From Hyparrhenia diplandra (Eukaryota > Streptophyta > Magnoliopsida > Poales > Poaceae), in the NCBI GenBank assembly GCA_015847255.1, contig JADLZK010010452.1, positions 205,665 to 269,664 on the forward strand: 64,000 nucleotides of DNA, given 5' to 3'. The translations under genes and the position numbers were made by a program. Positions 1-10,866 of the stretch are shown here, in pieces (the first letter of the stretch is position 1; each line of letters starts with the position of its first letter). The notes below the pieces were generated by a model that saw only the letters and a list, made by a program, of their open reading frames with translations, was not told where the DNA came from and did not search any database.

Positions 1-320
1 CGGCAGAAAATGCAAAATGCTTCAGGAAAGAATATGGACTACATCTAGGAATTTTGTAAGTAAATTATCTAAACATTAACCATGGTCTATAATATCAAAC
101 AATTTATATAGATTGATAACAAAATTAGCCTATCGTTGAAATTACTTTTTCAATCTATGTTTTTTTCAATTCAAGATTATATAATATTGTACATTGTGCC
201 TGTCAAAGTTAGAAAGGTTGGGCTTAGAATAAACCTAGATGTAATCAGAGGAAGTATTCCTCATGAAACAAATACAAATCTGGTAGCACAAAATGATTAA
301 TTATTACTCTGACAACTAAC

Positions 321-901
321 CTTAGTTGCATTTAGCGCATCCTCAACTCTCAACTTCTTCTCTTTTTAGTCGGTCTCTGTTTGGGCTCCCACTTGTCAGG
401 AAATAGTAGACAAGAATTACAGTTATCCACCATACTTACAACATTGAATCCACGATAACAACGTTGAACAAATAAAACAAACTTTACGATCCATGTACTT
501 GACATTACCTAAATGACAGCAACACCACCAGCAAGCTTTGCTATCCTCTCATTGATTTTTTTTTTTTTTTTTGAAGCTTCACCGGGGAGGCGTTCCCCAC
601 TCTCATTGATTTTTTTCCTTTTCGTATTCTTCTTCTGCTGCCTGCAAATTAGGTTGATAAAAACAGAGTTTCAGACTTTCACCTGAGCAGCAAAGTCAAA
701 TGAGCAAAGAGAACAGGAAAAGGTCATACTCAGACCTCAATGAGGTTTTTAATCTGTGCAACCCTCTTAGTAACTTCTTCCTGGGTGCTGCCGTCACCAA
801 CAATTGTTGTCGACTCTTTGGTAAGGACAATCTTTGTAGCTGTTCCAAGGACTGATTTGTCAGGCTTGTCAAGCGACAGCCCAACTTCATCTCTGATTAC
901 A
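321..901 (-). pseudogene. Plastid chaperonin-60 beta relic (three exons)
   Basis: Three minus-strand segments read as consecutive exons of the chloroplast Cpn60 beta subunit, the stromal chaperonin that folds Rubisco and other proteins. Exon 736-901 has VIRDEVGLSLDK, VLGTATKIVLTKEST and RVAQIKNLIE and ends GAG|GT. The next exon (641 down to 509) resumes AAEEEYEKEK and, after an insertion, NERIAKLAGGVAVI. The third (about 392 to 321) reads GAQTET then KEKKLRVEDALNATK and ends AAG|GT. Exon junctions fall where the family places them. Damage: TAG replaces the expected Gln codon at 509-511, a TAA lies in the third exon, one extra A shifts the frame near 610-616, and a tailed insertion sits at 563-599. 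Neither the apical/N-terminal exons nor the C-terminal exons were found, so this is a fragment. Family assignment is confident; loss of function follows from the missing exons as well as from the stops. Confidence 0.85.
563..599 (-). mobile_element. Very short poly(A)-tailed retro-insertion
   Basis: Inside the Cpn60 exon, the 17-bp string CTCTCATTGATTTTTTT occurs on both sides (546-562 and about 600-616). Between the copies lie a T-run and a short GC-rich piece ending GAAGCTTC before the tail. Read on the minus strand it is a 3' fragment followed by poly(A), the pattern left by target-primed reverse transcription of a LINE or SINE. It is too short to assign to a family. Confidence 0.6.
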
Positions 902-1049
902 TCTACTATTAATAAGTGATGGAATACCAGCAATCTTGAACTGCACACTTTATACAGAGAAATAATTGACTGCACACTTTATCTTCAAACTGCAACAGCT
1001 CCCAGTACAGACTGCATCACTAAGAAGGAAACAAATTCACTTGAATTTT

Positions 1050-1443
1050 AATTCAAACTCTAGCTGCAAGTGCTTGACATATAATATGAGGGGTTTTTTT
1101 AAAAAAAAGTTCCAAGTAAATATGTCAATTAGGACCCTGCATTTTTTCCCTCTGCTATTCAGGTCTACTTTGCAGGCCCATTCATGTGGTACAATAAAAG
1201 CTACAAAATATAGGATAGTGAGCAGCAAAATGCATCTGAGATAATTCAAACTCTAGTTGCAAGTGCTTGACATATAATATGAGGGTTTTTTTAAAAAAGA
1301 GGTCCCAAGTAAATAGCTCAATTAGGACTCTGCATTTTTTCCCTTTGCTATTCAGGTCTACTTTGCAGGCCCATTCATGTGGTACAATAAAAGCTACAAA
1401 ATATAGGATAGTGAACATCAAAATGTAAATGTATCTGAGATGA
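1050..1443. repeat. 193-bp tandem duplication
   Basis: The block starting AATTCAAACTCTAG at 1050 recurs at 1243 with the same order of motifs (TGCTTGACATATAATATGAG, a T/A run, TTTGCAGGCCCATTCATGTG, GCTACAAAATATAGGATAGTG). The copies differ at scattered positions and in homopolymer length. The small ORFs here are mirror images of the duplication and not genes. Confidence 0.9.
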
Positions 1444-3000
1444 CATAAGATGAAGAATTCAGGGAACTTTCACCTCATTGATTCGTTGCTTTCAATCAGT
1501 AGTAGAGATATCATTAAACACTATTGACTATTATCAGCTCCTAGCAACAACATTACTAACTTTATACATATATGAAGTCATGCAGCTGAAACGGTGAAAT
1601 CATGTATATGAAACATAAAAAGGTTGCCACTACTTCTGAAAAGCAATGCAAAATGCAATGGGAATAAAAACAACCACGACAGATACAATAAATATTTAAT
1701 ATCAGTCTAAAAATACCATGAATTATAGTCCAATTTAGCAAAGTTTGGTAGATGGCTAAGTGTTCACCTTCTTCGTGGCGTTTTAGTTTTCTCTAAAAAA
1801 ATACAATGGTACTAAGACGAGCTCTGTCCACAACACATCAAATTTAATTAGTGTTCGTGCTCAACAAAGACGGTATAACAATCTTATAGGAACTGCTTAC
1901 CCTGCAATAGATGAGACTGGTTTAGTTAAATTAAATTTGCTAGCATCACATGAGAAGCAATGACAAGAAGCATATCATTTTTTTATCACAAACTAATGGT
2001 ACCTATTATATAATATACTCAGACAAATTGACTCAAGAGAAAGTCCTAAGAAATATATGAACACTCTACTGTGTATTCAAACAAATTAAACTGAGCACCC
2101 GTATACTTAGACACAAGATTGATGACTACAAAGATAATATCCTTATATGCTAATGTTCAAACAAAAGACGTTGCACGTGTCAATGCTAAACTTAATGGAA
2201 TTTACCCTACCTCTGAAGCTACCAGAAAATACAAATGTTGGCATCAGGTCATCTCTAGCCAAGATTATCAGATGAACAGTGTCAAATATCTACAGCCAAT
2301 AAAAGTGTTGCCCATGAGGAAAAATAATCCACAGCCTCCATATTTACCCAGTCATATTCATGTGGAATAGTTGGAAGCTGGTGGCAACTGCATCCATATC
2401 CATATAAATAAGAAAACCATGTGTAGATAATTGATTACAGTGACAAGGAAAAATTCCAAAACGAAGGCAAAGGTTGCTGAGATAACAGACTACCAAAGCT
2501 TGAGGTGTGAATTTTATTTTCAACAATGAAATAGGTTCATCCATCAGCCAACTCAACAGTACAAGATAATAGTGATGTATGACCAGTCAGTAGCATGCTT
2601 ATTTGTTAAACTCTTGTAGCCACCAAAATCTAAATGTATAGTGTTAACTGCCATGAATATAAGAATGCTAACCACAATGGTAGCAACTGCAATATAAGCA
2701 TGGCAGGGCCAGGTTATAGACCTTTTATTAGCATGTATTTGACCAAAATTTGAATAAACTTGAGAGGCAGCTACTCTTTCAGATGCAAGATAAACTAAAA
2801 GATAAGCTGAGCATCGCCGATTTTGTATGTCTTCATATGTAGGGCAAAACTCTTTTAGTAAATAATCAACATAAATTATTTACCAGCTAGGCATTTGTAT
2901 TGTCGACCATAAATTATGTAGCAGCTAGGCATATGAATTTAGTAGGTATGCACTAACAAAGGAAACAAATACAACTGAACACTGCAGTGTACTAAAAAAA
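1444..3000. other. AT-rich intergenic stretch
   Basis: No ORF, splice pattern or repeat end that I can support. The small ORFs at 2119-2370 and 2344-2556 show no recognisable protein. Confidence 0.5.
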
Positions 3001-3019
3001 TCAAACAAGTCTCATACCA

Positions 3020-3560
3020 AGGGATTAAACATGAGAACAATAAATCTAGGGGCAAATCGCCTCCAGATTGGTAGCCATCCCGGGAGAGGTAAGAAGGGAG
3101 AGAGAGGGGGAAGGGACGAAATTGAGTTGGGGAACAACGGAGCAGCCAGAGCAGATCGCACGCGCGGCCCGCCGAGACGACGCGGAAGGTGAGGAGGAAG
3201 AGGAGGGGTGGTCGCAGCACCGCGCCAAGGCCAAGACCAAAGACCGTTGTTCCGCCGCGTTGGGCAAGAGAAGAAACCAGGGTTAGGGCTAGGGTTGAGA
3301 CCGCGCCGGTGACGAGGTGGGACGAAGGCGTGCGAGGGAGGGCCGAGGAGGAGGACGGTGGGGAGAGGGAGCGTCGGCAGAGAGAGAGAGAGAAAGGAGA
3401 GAGTAGAGGAGTGGGGAGGGGGGGGCTCGAGCGGAGGCGGGAGCGGCGGCGGCGACGGTTGCAGGAGCCACGAGAGGAGCAAGGAGAAGAGGTGGAGGCG
3501 TGAGTTTTTTTTTTTTTTTTTTGGAAGGAGAAGCGGTATATATTTGGTAGCCGACGTGGG
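3020..3560 (-). promoter_or_regulatory. Promoter/5'UTR-like GC-rich block
   Basis: On the minus strand a TATA-like motif (AATATATACC, about 3536-3545) is followed by a poly(A) run (3504-3522), a CT/GA-rich leader and the telobox-like string AACCCTAGCCCTAACCC near 3281-3300, then an ATGGCTACC start-like site near 3080 whose frame stops after 10 codons. This is what a plant first exon and leader look like, but no downstream exon could be tied to it. The 243-aa and 186-aa minus ORFs across it are proline/serine low-complexity readings. It could have served the chaperonin relic about 2 kb downstream; this is inference. Confidence 0.35.
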
Positions 3561-3599
3561 GGTGTTTTGCAAAAGGTCAGAGGCGGGCGGTTAACTGCA

Positions 3600-4312
3600 A
3601 AATGACTACGAATTCCGAATTTTCTCTTGTTCGGGCGTAGTATTTTCATATTATAGGGACCTAAGCGCAAAAATAATGAACTACGTTATTGTATACCAGG
3701 GACCTGGGTGGACCAGAACGGGATTTCAGTGAAATGGAAGGGCCTTTTCAAAAAACCCCCGGACCAATCCCAGCACCACCGCGGGCGGAGCTACAGTGGC
3801 CGCATTGGGAGGCAGCCAATCAGAAGATTGGAGCACCGGGAGGCAGCCAATCAGGCAATTCGGCGACGTGGATAGCCTCCTTGGGCTGGAATCATTTGGC
3901 TCTTACAGGTTTTCAATTTGTAGCACTTCAATGAAGTAGAACCACCGCACATAAGCTTTGTTTATTCCCAGGAGTGAGTTCGTAAGCGACACAGCCAGAC
4001 ACAGGAAAGCTTTCGCTGAACTCGGAGCTCCCACATTTTCTATTTCCTCCGAAACTACAGATTTGCTTGTCTTTCCTATGGAATGGTTAGAGCTGATTCC
4101 TTTGTTTCAAACGGTGTTAAAGTGAAGAAAACTATAGGAATCATATTCCTCCATTTTTCCTAGGTCATTCCCGATTTTTTCCTACGTCATTCCCGTGATC
4201 CAAACGCGCTCTCAGACTGTTGCTGCGTAATGAGAACAATGAGGAAGAAGCAGGAGCAGGACACAGCAGTCCGACAGAAATCCCACAAGCGGACAGGCCA
4301 CTCACACTCGGA
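3600..4312. other. Intergenic, no gene seen
   Basis: Unremarkable sequence with a duplicated phrase (AGGCAGCCAATCAG at about 3810 and 3840). Nothing else could be supported. Confidence 0.5.
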
Positions 4313-4318
4313 TTCGGT

Positions 4319-5234
4319 GGGATTTTTTAAAATTTAACCCTTTTTAATCAATATTTTAATATTAGCCGCACCTAAAACAATATTACACAGGATAGCCCCT
4401 TTGGTCGCGCCAGCTAACGCTGTCGCGCCACGCGCGTTGGCACGGCAAGATACGACACGTTTGACGGTGTTTCCGATGTGCTCGCGGGCGTGACATTATT
4501 GTCATATCGCCAACAGGAGTGGCATGACTAAACTGAACTTTCGAAAAATTATAACTCTTCAATAAGACGCCGGATAACATGGCTTTTATATGAAAATTGT
4601 CAACTTTTTAGTTTTGAGTTTTTTCCGTTTGAGGACGTTAAGATGCTCAAAAAATTATATAAATGTTCAGCACTATAATAATCGCGTATCAGCCGCTTCT
4701 CACATTTTAAAAAAATAATATCGCTTTTGTATAGAGTCTAACAAAGATACATTTTGTATCAAAATTGTAGCTCTCAACATGGCTACAATATATAAAATAT
4801 CTTCATTTGACACCATACAAAAAATATATTATTTTTCTAATGTGACAAGTTCAAGTAAGCAATTATTATAGTGCTGAACTGTTATATAATTTTTTTATCA
4901 TCTTAACGCCCTTAAACGAAAAACTCAAACTAAAAGTTGTAGATCTCGCCGAGATCTACAATTTTATGTAAAAACTATCTCCATCCGACGTAGTATTGAA
5001 GAGTTATGATTTTTCGAAGTTCACCACTTCCGTGGGTGCGACAAGACAATACTATCACATCAACGGGAGTGGTGCGACAATCTTTTCCACGCCGGAAACG
5101 CCGTTGAACGCGTGCGAATCTTGCCACGCCAATGCATGTGGCGCGATAGCGTTAGGGGCTATCCCGTGCAATATATTTTTGGGTGCGGTTAATATTAAAA
5201 TATTGATTTAAAAAAGGGTTAAATTAAAAAATCC
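4319..5234. mobile_element. 0.9-kb foldback (near-palindromic) element
   Basis: The left end GGATTTTTTAAAATTTAACCC is mirrored by the right end ...GGGTTAAATTAAAAAATCC. The mirror symmetry continues inward through matched blocks (AATATTTTAATATTA, GCACCtAAAA, GGATAGCCCCT, CGTTTGACGG/CGTTCAACGG, ACTTTCGAAAAATTATAACTCTTCAATA, TTCAGCACTATAATAAT) to a centre near 4,780. TTCGG lies directly outside both ends (4313-4317 and 5235-5239), a candidate 5-bp target duplication. There is no ORF of note. A transcript would fold into a hairpin of about 450 bp. Class unknown; a MITE or Mutator-like foldback is the likeliest. Confidence 0.8.
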
Positions 5235-5269
5235 TTCGGCGAGCAGCATGTGCGAACAAAAAAAAGAAT

Positions 5270-8171
5270 CACTACTAGAATCAATGAATTTTCCTAGGGT
5301 AAATATCTTTCCCTACGGTTTTTAGCCACCCTAAGGAAAACATATACCTCCTGTTTGCTAAAACGGTAGGGAAACTTCCCTTTCCCTACGAATTTCTAGT
5401 TTTCGTCGGGAGGCAGAGAAGAAAATGGACATGAAGCCAGCCACGGTGGCGCATGGGTGTCAGTTCCCTAGGAATCGATAGAAAGTCGTACGGAAATACT
5501 ACTGTACTAAACCTAAATCGATAGAAAGCCAATCCCCAGATTTCCTCATCTCTCCCGCAGGCCACAGCACGCCTCAGCCTTCCCACCGCCTGCCGCCGCG
5601 GCTCCCTCCCCCCCGCCGCGCGGCGCGAGGTGCCACAGCTCCCTTCCTCCCCGCCGCGCACCGCCATGGCTCCCTCCGTCCCCACCGCGTGCCGCGCACC
5701 GCCATGGCTCCCTCCATCACCACCGTACCGTACCCTGCGCGCCGCCGTGGCTCCCCTCCGTCCCCAACGCGCGCTGCACGCCGCCGCGGCTCTCTACGTG
5801 CCAGCCTGCCCTCCCTCCGACCTGCTTGCCGTGGATCTCCCTCTGCAGTGTCGCACGCGCTCCCACTGCGACCAAATTTCTCCAGCCGGCACCAGATCTC
5901 ATCCATGGCGGCGCCACCCTGATCCACCTCTGCCTTGCAGCACGCCGGTACCCAAATCCATCTGCGGAGATACAGGGAAGGAAGAGTGACGCTGCTTCAC
6001 AAGAAAGGCCCAAGATTTGCATCCCTCTCTGATGAAGGAAGTCCCGATGATCTGTGTGTTGCTGCAAAGGAAAGATTAGGTGAGAATGTAATCTGCTGGA
6101 TGGCTTTATCAGCTTGTACAGGTTGTACAGGTCATGTGTGATGGACATAGAGCAATTAATCTGTTGTACAGGTCTGCGTTCGTGCTATTGTGCAAGTGAA
6201 GCTTGAAGGTGAGAAGGAAATTTATGTTGTCTCATCTCTTCCGTAAATTAATCTGTTGTACAGGTTGCACATTTCTGTTTAAATATGCTGTTGCTGATCT
6301 TGCTCAATCTGATAGTGTTGCTGCATATATGTTTGGGTTCACATAGCCATCTTTCCTTTGAGACTAGTTATTAGTTTAGAAATATTACGTCTTCTTTAAT
6401 AGCATTATGGTCAGGTTCACATAGCGCATCAGTAAATGGAAGCAAATGACCATAGCTAGTCAACAAGTAAATGCAAGCAATGGAAGCTGCTATATGAAAA
6501 ATCTAACTAGCTACTTATATTTCTTTATGTCAGGATAAATTTGAAAGGGAACTCTAAGGTCACTAGCGATCAGTTTGCATGGTGCACTGTTATCCAATCT
6601 CAATGATACGCGAAACCCCTGAACCATTGAAATTATGTAGTATTCCTTGTTAGTATTGTCTCAAATATGTAGTATAGTACTCCATATGCTCCGGATGAAA
6701 CTAGGCTGAGATGAGAAGCCAGGAAAGGGAGGAAAAGGTGAGGTGAGAAAAGACTGTTTGACTGACTAAAAATCCTAAATTCACTGTTCGACTAACTGAA
6801 AATCCTAAATTCCACACTCTGCAATTTATCAGATATTCAGATGGATCTGCAGTGCTACTGAAATTAGCTTTTGCCTTGGTATTATAGTGGATTGGGAAGT
6901 GCTAGGTTCCTGGTTAGAACAAGGAACGTGAGTGTGCAGTAAAGAAATTATCAACAAATAGAAATCGTTTTACAATAGAAATGCCACATAACTTGTTTAA
7001 CTTGTTTTTTTAATATTTTTTTTTTAAAATTATAGTAACATGATAGTCTGGTCAAATGAAAAGAATATGTTTTTATGAAGCCTGTATGATTTGTGACTTC
7101 TGCTAGTAACTAATGCACTTTGCATTTCTGATATGCACATTTCAGATTCAAGCGTGGGGAGAAGATCTTGACTTCTGGTGCTGTTGTACAAGCAAATCTT
7201 GAAGGTGAGAAGGAAATTTATTGTCTCATCTCTTCATACATGCAGGCTGGCTTTCAGTTCAAGCGAACAGCAGCATGTGTTGGTCTTAAAATGGTTATTT
7301 TGATGATTAGCGAATTTCAGTCCATGTTAAACTTGTGTGACACAGCAAATAGAAACAGATTGTCTTATTGTCTGTTATATATCAAATTTGTAAACACAGC
7401 ATGTTCTCCATAGATGAATAGTTTGTGGAATCAGTAGCTAATGGAGAATTTCCCCATGAATTAGTAGTGCAATAAATTCAACCTTTTTCTAACTTTGGAC
7501 TTGCTTAATCTCATAGGCTGGTACCTTTGGCTCATCTGCTGGAGTGGGACAAGGACTTGAGTGAATGAGGCTACAAGTGGAGTGAATGGAACTACAAGTG
7601 GTGCCGTTCTTTTAGTGTTGTCAAACTATGAGTATAGTTGTTATTGCTTGTTTCTCATTTGATTTGTAGTCGTGAGCACCAAATGTAGTAGCAGGTCTTC
7701 TAGCTAAGTATGATGACATGGCTGTATTATGACGATATTATAATTTCTAAGTCTGAATGTATGGATTTATATGGTTATGGATTGGATGAAATGAGTACTT
7801 GATTATGTGTTCATGTGTGAATTTGAATTAAACTAATTTTTGTAGCTGAATTTGAATACGAAATGGCATTTGAATTAAAAAATCCGGTTGCTCTTTCCCT
7901 AGAGTTTAAATTCCTAGGGAAGGTTTCCTAAAGAAACTACTTGTCCACGTAGGATGGAGAGCTGGCATGTGAGACAGTTTCCCTAGGGGTTGTATCCCCT
8001 AGGGAAAGATCTTTCCCTATGGTTTCACACCACAACCCTAGGGAACGTTTCTCTTTCCCGTCGAATTCCTCCCTAGGGTCTTTCCCTACCAACTACCTTA
8101 GGGAAACCGTTTCCCTAGGGTTTTTCGGCCTTTAATACGAACCCTAGGGAAACTTGTAGATTCTAATAGTG
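5270..8171 (+). mobile_element. Non-autonomous CACTA (En/Spm-like) transposon
   Basis: The left terminus CACTACTAGAATC and right terminus GATTCTAATAGTG form the inverted ends typical of CACTA elements, and AAT flanks both (5267-5269, 8172-8174), matching the 3-bp target duplication of the superfamily. Subterminal repeats built on CCCTAGGGAAA are dense at 7885-8155 and sparser at 5290-5400, consistent with transposase-binding sites. No transposase is visible. The interior holds a GC-rich block (5,500-5,990) with only low-complexity ORFs, and a phrase, CTTGAAGGTGAGAAGGAAATTTAT, repeated at 6,201 and 7,199, so captured host sequence is possible. It ends about 640 bp downstream of the NCED stop codon. 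Confidence 0.85.
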
Positions 8172-8430
8172 AATTATTGCCACTATAGTAGTAGTATATC
8201 TGTAAATGTATATGAGAATCAGAACCAGATGATGGATCAGAGGAGAAACAGTATGTATGTATGTACGTATGTATGTATGCATGCATGCATGCATGCTAGC
8301 AATGTTTTTAGATTCTAATAGTGAATTATTGCCACTATAGTAGTAGTATATCTGTAAATGTATATGAGAATCAGAACCAGATGATGGATCAGAGGAGAAA
8401 CAGTATGTATGTATGTGGCGCGTACGTAGC
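8157..8430. repeat. 152-bp tandem duplication with GTAT/GCAT microsatellites
   Basis: The segment TAGATTCTAATAGTGAATTATTGCC... through GGAGAAACAGTATGTATGTATG at 8157-8308 recurs from 8309. It includes the last 13 bp of the CACTA element, so the duplication arose after that insertion. (GTAT)n and (GCAT)n tracts separate and follow the copies (8250-8296, 8453-8476). Confidence 0.9.
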
Positions 8431-8812
8431 GGCGTTTTTATGCCACATGACTTTGCATGCATGCATGCATGCATGCTAGTATATTCTATATTCTACACAA
8501 TGAGAGATGGAGATGGTACATGGGTGAACAACAATATCACCTCAGTTGAAGCAACTGGGTGGTTCAATTCTTCTACGACTAGCCGCTAGGCTACTACTGT
8601 ACTACTACCACCACCTCCAAAACACACACTGAGCTGAACTCTTGGCACCCCTGCCTATACAAAGCACAAGCACAACTGTGACAGTGAGTGCACACAAGCT
8701 GCAGCCGCTGCTCTCTAGCGTACTGTGACTGACCCTACTACTCACTGACTAGCCATAATCCATGTTTAAAACATGGTAAAGAAAAGGTAGCCAAGGAATC
8801 AAGAAATCGTCA
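8431..8812 (-). other. NCED 3' flank / probable 3'UTR
   Basis: No ORF. This is the stretch downstream of the NCED stop codon on the minus strand; it would contain the 3'UTR. I did not find an unambiguous polyadenylation signal. Confidence 0.4.
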
Positions 8813-10666
8813 TCAAGCCTGGGCCTCCAGCTCCCGTTCGCCGATGAAGGTGCCGTGGAAGCCGTATGGCACGCGGGAGGGGAGCTGCACCGTGGCCTCC
8901 AGCCGCATGTCGGCGGCGTTCACTACCAGGAGCACCGACGTGCCCGCGCGCTCGTCGCGGACCAGGGACACGATGTACCCGTCGTCCTCGCCGCGCGCCG
9001 GCGCGCCCTCGGTGGGCACGAAGCAGGGCTCCCCGCCGAATCGTCCTTCGCCGTAGTCGAACCGGACGAGGTCGCCCGTGGCCAGGTTCACCTTGGCAAA
9101 CCCGGACACCTTGGGCCACGGCTCCGCCACGGCCAGGTACGCGTACCGCGTCTTCCGGCCCAGCATGCAGCGGTTCACCATGCCGACCTCCAGGTTCACC
9201 TGCGCCGACGCCGGCAGCACGGCGCGCCGCGTCGACGCTCCCGTGCTCGTGTCCAGCCTGATCTCAGTCAACACGCTCTGGAGTTTGTGGTCGTCAGAGT
9301 CGTCGTCGTTGAAGATGGAGTCGGCGGGGGTCATGCAGGACCCGACCACCACCACCTCGCCGGTCACCTCGTCCTCCCACGCGTTCCACAGGTGGAAGCA
9401 GAAGCAGTCCGGCACGTCCACCCACACCATCTCCGCCGCGTCTCTCGCGTACTTCGGCAGGACGCCGAAACGGGAGGTCTTGCTCTCGTCCAGAACCACG
9501 GGGAACCGCCACGGAACATCTCGCCGAGCTTGAACACCACCTGGTGGTCAGGCACCACCACGAAGCGCTCGGTGATGGCGAAGTCGTGGATCATCGTCGG
9601 CTGCGCCAGCAGGATCTCCACGTCGTCGGACTTGGTTCCATCAGGCCGGAAGTAGAAGTACCTCAGGTATGGACGCTTGATAACATCGTAGCTCAACGCG
9701 AACAGCTCGCCGGACACCGGGTCAAGCTTCGGGTGCGCGATCATCGACGACGCGGCGGCAAGCTGCCCGTCGAAGTCGTACCTTCCAACCGTCCGAAGGT
9801 CGCCGTCGCCGGTGACGCGCACCTGGTACGGTAGATCATCCTCGGACATGGCGAGTAGCCTGCCGTTGAAGTAGACGAGTCCGGCGTTGGCCACCCCCGT
9901 GCCACGGGACGGGTCGACGAGGCCGAAGAGTCCGCGCGCGTAGAAGAGCGCCAACCTTGCGATGCCCGAGTAGCCATGGAGCTCACCGATGGCCTTGGGG
10001 AAGACGGCCCGTCCGAGGGCGCGCGCTCCTGCCGGAGGCGCGCGGTCTCGGTGAACCGGCACGCGTACGACTCGGCGGCGCCGTTCTTGATGCGGACCGC
10101 GTGCACCATCCCGTCGCCGTCGAACAGGTGGTGTCCGGCGACAGGGTCGAAGCAGGGGTTGGCGCCGTTGCGGACGTACACGCCAGAGATGAAAGGCGGG
10201 ATGCGGCCGGAGACGGGGAGAGACCGCACGGGCGGCTGCTCGCCGACGGGCGCGAAGTTGCCGGCGATCTGCACGGCCGGGTCCGCTGACCGGGGCAGCG
10301 CGCGCGGACGTTCCAGGAGGTTCGCGATCACGCCGGTCTCGAACGCGTCGAGCTGCCGCCGCCGCGCGCTGGAGGAAGCTCAGGTTGGTTTCTCGTCTGC
10401 TGGTGGTGCGGGCGGTGCGGGAGAGGGAGAGGGGAGGGAGAGGGAGATGGAGCGGGAGCAATGGGCGCGGCCGGCTTCAGAGGTGCGGCGTAGCGCACGG
10501 CGGCGGTGGTGGGCGGCGATGGCGCGCTGCAGACTGAGTTGGCAGCGGCGGCGCGGGGAGGGGCGAAGCGGACGGAGGTGCTGCGCGTGCCGCGGCGGTG
10601 CTGCTGCCGGTGTACGACGGTGGTGGAGGATGAAGAAGCAGGGGAGCTCGCTGTGAGGGTCTGCAT
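8813..10666 (-). CDS. 9-cis-epoxycarotenoid dioxygenase (NCED), intronless, frame-broken as read
   Basis: Plastid enzyme that cleaves 9-cis-violaxanthin/neoxanthin to xanthoxin, the committed step of abscisic acid synthesis. Start ATG at 10664-10666 opens a Ser/Thr/Ala/Pro-rich N-terminus resembling the Vp14 transit peptide. Then come NLSFLQRAA, DPAVQIAGNFAPVGE, GVYVRNGANPCFDPVAGHH, VFPKAIGELHG, and the four iron-ligand His motifs AHPKLDP, TMIHDFAIT, FCFHLWNAWE and YGFHGTF, ending ELEAQA-stop, as in the grass family. Length (about 610 codons) is normal and there are no introns, as usual. The reading frame changes four times: near 10,400-10,440 (transit region), 10,355-10,370, 10,016-10,026 and 9,500-9,503 (a C-run one base short). 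Everything between the breaks is conserved, which favours sequencing error over decay. Numbering among grass NCED paralogues not assigned. Confidence 0.93.
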
Positions 10667-10823
10667 CGCTGCTGCTGCTGGTAGAGAGCAGAGTGTGAGT
10701 TGGGGAGGAGCGCGCGGCGACGCTGGTGCGTGCCGCCGGTCCGAGGATTCCGGCAGTGCGCGGGGGCGGAGGTGGGGAGAGTGTGGAGGATGGATGGATT
10801 GAGCTGAAGGAGGGGGGAGGAGG

Positions 10824-10833
10824 CTATATATAG
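10824..10833 (-). promoter_or_regulatory. TATA box of NCED
   Basis: CTATATATAG lies about 160 bp upstream of the NCED start codon in a GC-rich context, implying a leader of roughly 130 nt. Confidence 0.75.
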
Positions 10834-10856
10834 AGTTTGGGGACAGGGGAGGAAGA

Positions 10857-10862
10857 CACGTG
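10857..10862. promoter_or_regulatory. G-box / ABRE core upstream of NCED
   Basis: CACGTG in the context GACACGTGGTGG, 23 bp upstream of the TATA box. This is the binding core of bZIP (ABF/AREB) and bHLH factors. It suggests stress or ABA-linked control of this gene; inference from motif and position only. Confidence 0.5.
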
Positions 10863-10866
10863 GTGG

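Noticed and set aside
3281..3300. Telomere-like AACCCTAGCCCTAACCC
   Set aside because: Too short and degenerate for an interstitial telomere; fits the telobox of plant leaders.
2939..3670. 243-codon minus ORF rich in Ser, Pro, Leu
   Set aside because: Low-complexity reading of a CT-rich leader; overlapping frames are equally open and no domain is visible.
5574..6148. Several 70-140-codon ORFs in the CACTA interior
   Set aside because: Overlapping on both strands in a GC-rich patch, with Ala/Arg/Pro bias and no recognisable motif.
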